In this document: piece after piece, positions 39,113 through 42,229 of the stretch
Numbering within the stretch: the first letter of the stretch is position 1
Layout of the letters: every line of letters starts with the position of its first letter
From: Pseudomonadota bacterium
GTDB lineage: Bacteria > Bdellovibrionota > Bacteriovoracia > Bacteriovoracales > Bacteriovoracaceae
Direction of reading: 5' to 3'
DNA length: 42,229 bases
Assembly: GCA_027486525.1 (NCBI GenBank)
Contig: JAIXOY010000143.1
Coordinates: 1 to 42,229 of the forward strand
Program-made: the position numbers and the translations under genes
Notes under the pieces: model-generated
What the model saw: the letters and a program-made list of their open reading frames with translations, nothing else
Told to the model about the DNA's origin: nothing
The model's database searches: none

Positions 39113-41458
39113 GTGGAGATTTGTACACACTGTGATGAGCCGATCGAAGTGGCCGTCTTCGACGACAGTGCTCATCCGTTCTGCTGCCAGGGCTGCCTCA
39201 CTGTTTTCAAAGTGCTTCAGTCAAACGGACTAGCAGACTACTACAAGATCAAGAGCAGCGGAGGTCTCCTCCGCAAGCGCGCCCCCATTCAGTTGAGTCG
39301 CACACACTTTCAATACTTGGACGATCCCAGTTTCTTACAAGAGTACACTCACCTCACGGACCGCAACGAGAGATCGATCAGTTTTTATCTCGAGGGCATT
39401 CATTGCTTGGCCTGTTTGTGGCTCATCGAGAAACTGCCGCAGATCGCTCCGGACGTGCTTGAAGCGAAGCTCGATATGGAGAAGTCAGTGGTCGGGCTGA
39501 CACTGAAGCCGACAGGGAAGCTGGCACAGGCTGCCCTGGCGTTAGACCAGCTAGGCTATCGCCCCCATCCACTGAAAAAAAATCAGAAGACTGAAGCTTT
39601 GAAGCTGCGTGAAGAGCGCCTGCAGTTGCTACGGATTGGCGTTGCGGCGGCAGGTGCCAGCAACATCATGCTCTATGCCGTTTCGATCTACGGTGGAGCA
39701 GAGGGGAGTTATGCGGCATTCTTCAACTTACTCACGGTGATCTTTGCCCTGCCTGTCCTGAGCTTTTCGGCTTGGCCATTTTATCGCACGGCCTGGTTGT
39801 CCCTCAGAAATAAAGAAATGTCGATCGATGTGCCTATCAGCGTCGCTTTGATCAGCGGTACCCTGATGGGAATTTATTCTGTGGCCGTCGGTGTTGACGA
39901 AAATTACTTTGATTCGCTGACCGCGCTGGTCTTCTTGCTGCTACTATCTCGCTACTTTCTGAAACGTATCCAAGAGAAGGGGCTCGCCGCCCAGGATCTA
40001 CATTTTTTTTACCACAACGAGAGTGTGCGCAAGTCAGTGGATAGCACGCACGAGAGTTTTGCGTCGATCCATCCCCAGTTTCTAAGCGTGGGTGACGTCA
40101 TCCAGCTGAACGAGGAAGATTTCATCCCCGTGGATGGGATCATCCTCCGTGGTGAGGTGAGGGTGAATGCGGCACTCCTCACCGGTGAGTCAGCAGCGAA
40201 GAAGTGCTCCGTTGGTGATACCGTCTTTGCGGGGACGCAAGTTGTCCGCGGTTCTGCGTTGGTGCGCGTGGATCAAGCGACCCAAGAAACACGTCTCGGA
40301 AAGATTCTCAAAAGCGTCGAGGACGGCTGGGCACAGAAAGCGCAGATCGTCGAAGTCACCCAGAAAGTTTCTTCTTACTTCCTTTGGACAGTGTGTGCTC
40401 TGGCCGTGCTTCTCTTCGTCAAGCTGAGCCTGGAAGGGACGCTGAGACACGCCCTTGAGCAAATGATCACCTTACTCATTGTCACGTGCCCTTGTGCTCT
40501 CGCCATTGGCACCCCTCTCGCTTTCACCCGTGCCCTTGGGGTTGCCGCTCGCAAGGGGGTCGTGGTTAAAAATGACGCCGTTCTAGAAAAGCTAAGTCAC
40601 ATCAAGAAAATCTTCTTTGATAAAACCGGAACCCTCACCGATGGCAGGCCGGTCGTCGAAAGCTTTCTAGTGCTCAAACAGGCGTGGCTTCCGATCTATG
40701 ATGTGGTCTTGAGCTTGGAGAAACGATCGAAGCATCCCATCGCTCATGCTCTTTGTGAGTACGCTGTGGCACAGGAAGCCAACCTCCTTGAAGTGAATGA
40801 TTTCAATGAAGAGATTGGCCACGGCGTCTCCGGCTCATTCGACGGCATTCAATACTCAATTCATTCTTACCACGTCTTTGAAGGAACAACGCCGATCGCG
40901 AGGTTCTCCGTTTGTGATCGCATCCGTGAGGAAGCCGCGCAGACCGTGGCCACTTTTAAGGAAAGAGGTCTCCAGGTCGGAGTCATCTCTGGAGACAAGG
41001 CCAGTGTCGTCAACGACGTCGCCGAACAAGTCGGAGTCTCCCGCTCATTTGTTTTCGCGGAGATTTCACCGGAAGAGAAGAAGCGAATGATTCAGCGGGA
41101 ATCGAACGTGCTCATGGTGGGCGATGGCGCAAACGATGCCATGGCGTTGACGAGCGCCGACGTCGGTGTCGCTGTTTGTGGCTCCGCCGACATCTCCCTG
41201 CGCGCAGCAGATGTTTACTTGCTGAACCCCGGCCTCGACTCCCTTAGCGAACTCCATCTCTTGTCGCAAGAAACGATGAAGATCATTCGTCGAAACTTAA
41301 TCCTCTCGCTTTCCTACAATGGTTTGTCCGTCATCGCCGTGTTCAGCGGCATGATAACTCCGCTCGTCGCCGCGATCATCATGCCCCTGAGCTCTCTTAC
41401 GGTGTTGCTGTCGACGCTCTGGGGAACAAAAATCCAGAGGTCGCTATGGAAGTCATAG
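39113..41458 (+). CDS. ccoI: Copper-translocating P-type ATPase for cbb3 oxidase assembly
   Basis: A 781-residue P1B ATPase that moves copper across the inner membrane for maturation of the CuB centre. The N-terminus has the CcoI/FixI-type metal site CTHC and CCQGC (Cys4, 7, 24, 25, 28), then an HMA domain with CLAC (98-101). Membrane motif CPC is at 459-461, the phospho-aspartate is Asp503 in DKTGT, the actuator loop TGES is present, and GDGANDA lies near the end. The start is GTG with AAAGG six bases upstream. ccoS overlaps its end by 13 bases and ccoN follows, so function in cbb3 assembly is well supported. Confidence 0.94.
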   Translation: MEICTHCDEPIEVAVFDDSAHPFCCQGCLTVFKVLQSNGLADYYKIKSSGGLLRKRAPIQLSRTHFQYLDDPSFLQEYTHLTDRNERSISFYLEGIHCLACLWLIEKLPQIAPDVLEAKLDMEKSVVGLTLKPTGKLAQAALALDQLGYRPHPLKKNQKTEALKLREERLQLLRIGVAAAGASNIMLYAVSIYGGAEGSYAAFFNLLTVIFALPVLSFSAWPFYRTAWLSLRNKEMSIDVPISVALISGTLMGIYSVAVGVDENYFDSLTALVFLLLLSRYFLKRIQEKGLAAQDLHFFYHNESVRKSVDSTHESFASIHPQFLSVGDVIQLNEEDFIPVDGIILRGEVRVNAALLTGESAAKKCSVGDTVFAGTQVVRGSALVRVDQATQETRLGKILKSVEDGWAQKAQIVEVTQKVSSYFLWTVCALAVLLFVKLSLEGTLRHALEQMITLLIVTCPCALAIGTPLAFTRALGVAARKGVVVKNDAVLEKLSHIKKIFFDKTGTLTDGRPVVESFLVLKQAWLPIYDVVLSLEKRSKHPIAHALCEYAVAQEANLLEVNDFNEEIGHGVSGSFDGIQYSIHSYHVFEGTTPIARFSVCDRIREEAAQTVATFKERGLQVGVISGDKASVVNDVAEQVGVSRSFVFAEISPEEKKRMIQRESNVLMVGDGANDAMALTSADVGVAVCGSADISLRAADVYLLNPGLDSLSELHLLSQETMKIIRRNLILSLSYNGLSVIAVFSGMITPLVAAIIMPLSSLTVLLSTLWGTKIQRSLWKS

Positions 41459-41616
41459 TCATCCTTATCCCTCTGGCCCTGCTACTAGGTTTGTTCTTCA
41501 TTGGGTCGTTCATCTGGATGACCAGGAAGGGACAGTACGACGATTTAGAAACTCCACGCCTCCGCATGCTTTTAGATGAAAAACCAAAGAAAGGAAGAGT
41601 CCATGAACAAGACTAG
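41446..41616 (+). CDS. ccoS: cbb3-type oxidase assembly protein CcoS
   Basis: A 56-residue protein with one transmembrane helix (about 3-24) followed by the family hallmark [18 protein letters not shown] (canonical RSGQFDDLE...RILFDD). CcoS is needed for cofactor insertion into CcoN. It lies between ccoI and ccoN, overlapping ccoI by 13 bases and ccoN by 14. Confidence 0.93.
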   Translation: MEVIVILIPLALLLGLFFIGSFIWMTRKGQYDDLETPRLRMLLDEKPKKGRVHEQD

Positions 41617-42229
41617 AAGTCTCGAGACATTCAGCTACGACGACCAGATCGTGCGCTGGTTTGTCATCGCCACCGTTATCTGGGGGGCCGTCGCCATGCT
41701 CCTCGGCGTCACCATCGCGTTTCAGTTGGCAGACTGGCGAGTCAACCTCGGATTACCGTGGACGACATTTGGTCGCCTGCGTCCGCTCCACACCAACGCG
41801 GCCATCTTCGCGTTCTGCGGCAACGCCCTCTTCGGCGGGATCTACTATTCGCACCAGCGACTCCTCAAAGCGCGCCTCTTCAGCGACCTGCTGTCGCGGA
41901 TCCATTTCTGGGGCTGGCAGGCGATCATCGTCCTCGCGGCGGTCACGCTCCCACTCGGGATGACCTCGGGCAAGGAATACGCCGAGCTCGAATGGCCCAT
42001 CGACATCTTGATCGCCGTGATCTGGGTCGTCTTCGCCGTGAACTTCTTCGGCACCATCATCAAGCGCCGCGAGCGCCACATCTACGTGGCGATCTGGTTC
42101 TACATCTCCACGGTGATCACGGTCGCCGTGCTCCACATCGTCAACTCCATCGCGCTGCCGGTGGGGCTGACGAAGTCCTACTCGGTGTACTCGGGTGTGC
42201 AAGATGCGCTGGTGCAATGGTGGTACGGC
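41603..42229 (+). CDS. ccoN: cbb3-type cytochrome c oxidase subunit I, 5' part (cut by window end)
   Basis: The first 209 codons of the catalytic heme-copper oxidase subunit, open to the last base. [29 protein letters not shown] holds the low-spin heme b ligand (His63). Several transmembrane helices are visible (about 18-42, 58-80, 97-118, 129-150, 157-178), ending [16 protein letters not shown], just before the usual HNAVGF active-site helix. AAAGGAAGAG precedes the ATG. This high-affinity oxidase supports respiration at low oxygen, in line with the FNR-type sites upstream. Confidence 0.95.
   Translation, partial: MNKTRSLETFSYDDQIVRWFVIATVIWGAVAMLLGVTIAFQLADWRVNLGLPWTTFGRLRPLHTNAAIFAFCGNALFGGIYYSHQRLLKARLFSDLLSRIHFWGWQAIIVLAAVTLPLGMTSGKEYAELEWPIDILIAVIWVVFAVNFFGTIIKRRERHIYVAIWFYISTVITVAVLHIVNSIALPVGLTKSYSVYSGVQDALVQWWYG

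Noticed and set aside
1-42229. CRISPR arrays, insertion sequences, integrases, phage genes or rRNA
   Set aside because: No regularly spaced repeats, transposase-like proteins, terminal inverted repeats or rRNA-like segments were seen; the only tandem repeat is the coding repeat at 21721-21783.

Overview
This 42 kb window is a densely packed chromosomal segment with no insertion sequence, phage gene, rRNA or CRISPR array. The proteins point to a Gram-negative proteobacterium-like organism, most likely of the Bdellovibrionota group (predatory bacteria and relatives). That placement is inference from the large secreted proteins, many short lipoproteins, paired ECF sigma modules and an FNR/cbb3 region; no 16S gene is present. 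Translational coupling (ATGA overlaps) is very common.

Region 1 (1-7 kb) is metabolism and DNA repair: purH and purM (purine synthesis), cysK (cysteine), an arginase, a fused AlkA-like glycosylase/O6-alkylguanine methyltransferase, and phenylalanine-4-hydroxylase. Region 2 (7-14 kb) is a three-gene operon of secreted proteins. Its last member, 1275 residues, carries a nucleoside-phosphorylase-like domain and a C-terminal segment with the R / S-x-S / E-x-E signature of ADP-ribosyltransferase toxins, making it a candidate effector of prey or host. A CHASE-type histidine kinase follows on the other strand.

Region 3 (15.5-23.9 kb) is envelope stress and surface. One ECF sigma/NrsF-like anti-sigma pair has its own GTAAC...CGTA promoter. 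A second ECF operon runs leftward (sigma, anti-sigma, 61-residue protein, DUF3106 protein, outer-membrane barrel) and is divergent from a lipoprotein gene with an AAC...CGTC promoter. Also here are an esterase lipoprotein, an RRM protein, a charged-repeat secreted protein, a di-heme cytochrome and an LTxxQ lipoprotein.

Region 4 (24-27.8 kb) holds tRNA-Leu(UAA), back to back with a lipoprotein gene that heads a complex-I-like module. In this module the NuoB-like protein has lost its cluster cysteines, two of them replaced by histidine, and is followed by a NuoC-NuoD fusion. Region 5 (27.8-36.8 kb) has a fatty-acid desaturase and SGNH hydrolase, aat, an agmatinase-like ureohydrolase, a 2-hydroxyacid dehydrogenase, map, a NifU-like BFD protein, tatC, small proteins and a mono-heme cytochrome.

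Region 6 (35.6-42.2 kb) appears to be an oxygen-responsive respiratory island: an FNR-type regulator with four cysteines, a cyclic-nucleotide-domain protein, a CBS-pair protein, a universal stress protein and ccoI-ccoS-ccoN (ccoN runs off the end). Six copies of a TGA-N6-TCA palindrome lie in the promoters here, each about 40-41 bp before a plausible start point, which predicts one local FNR regulon.
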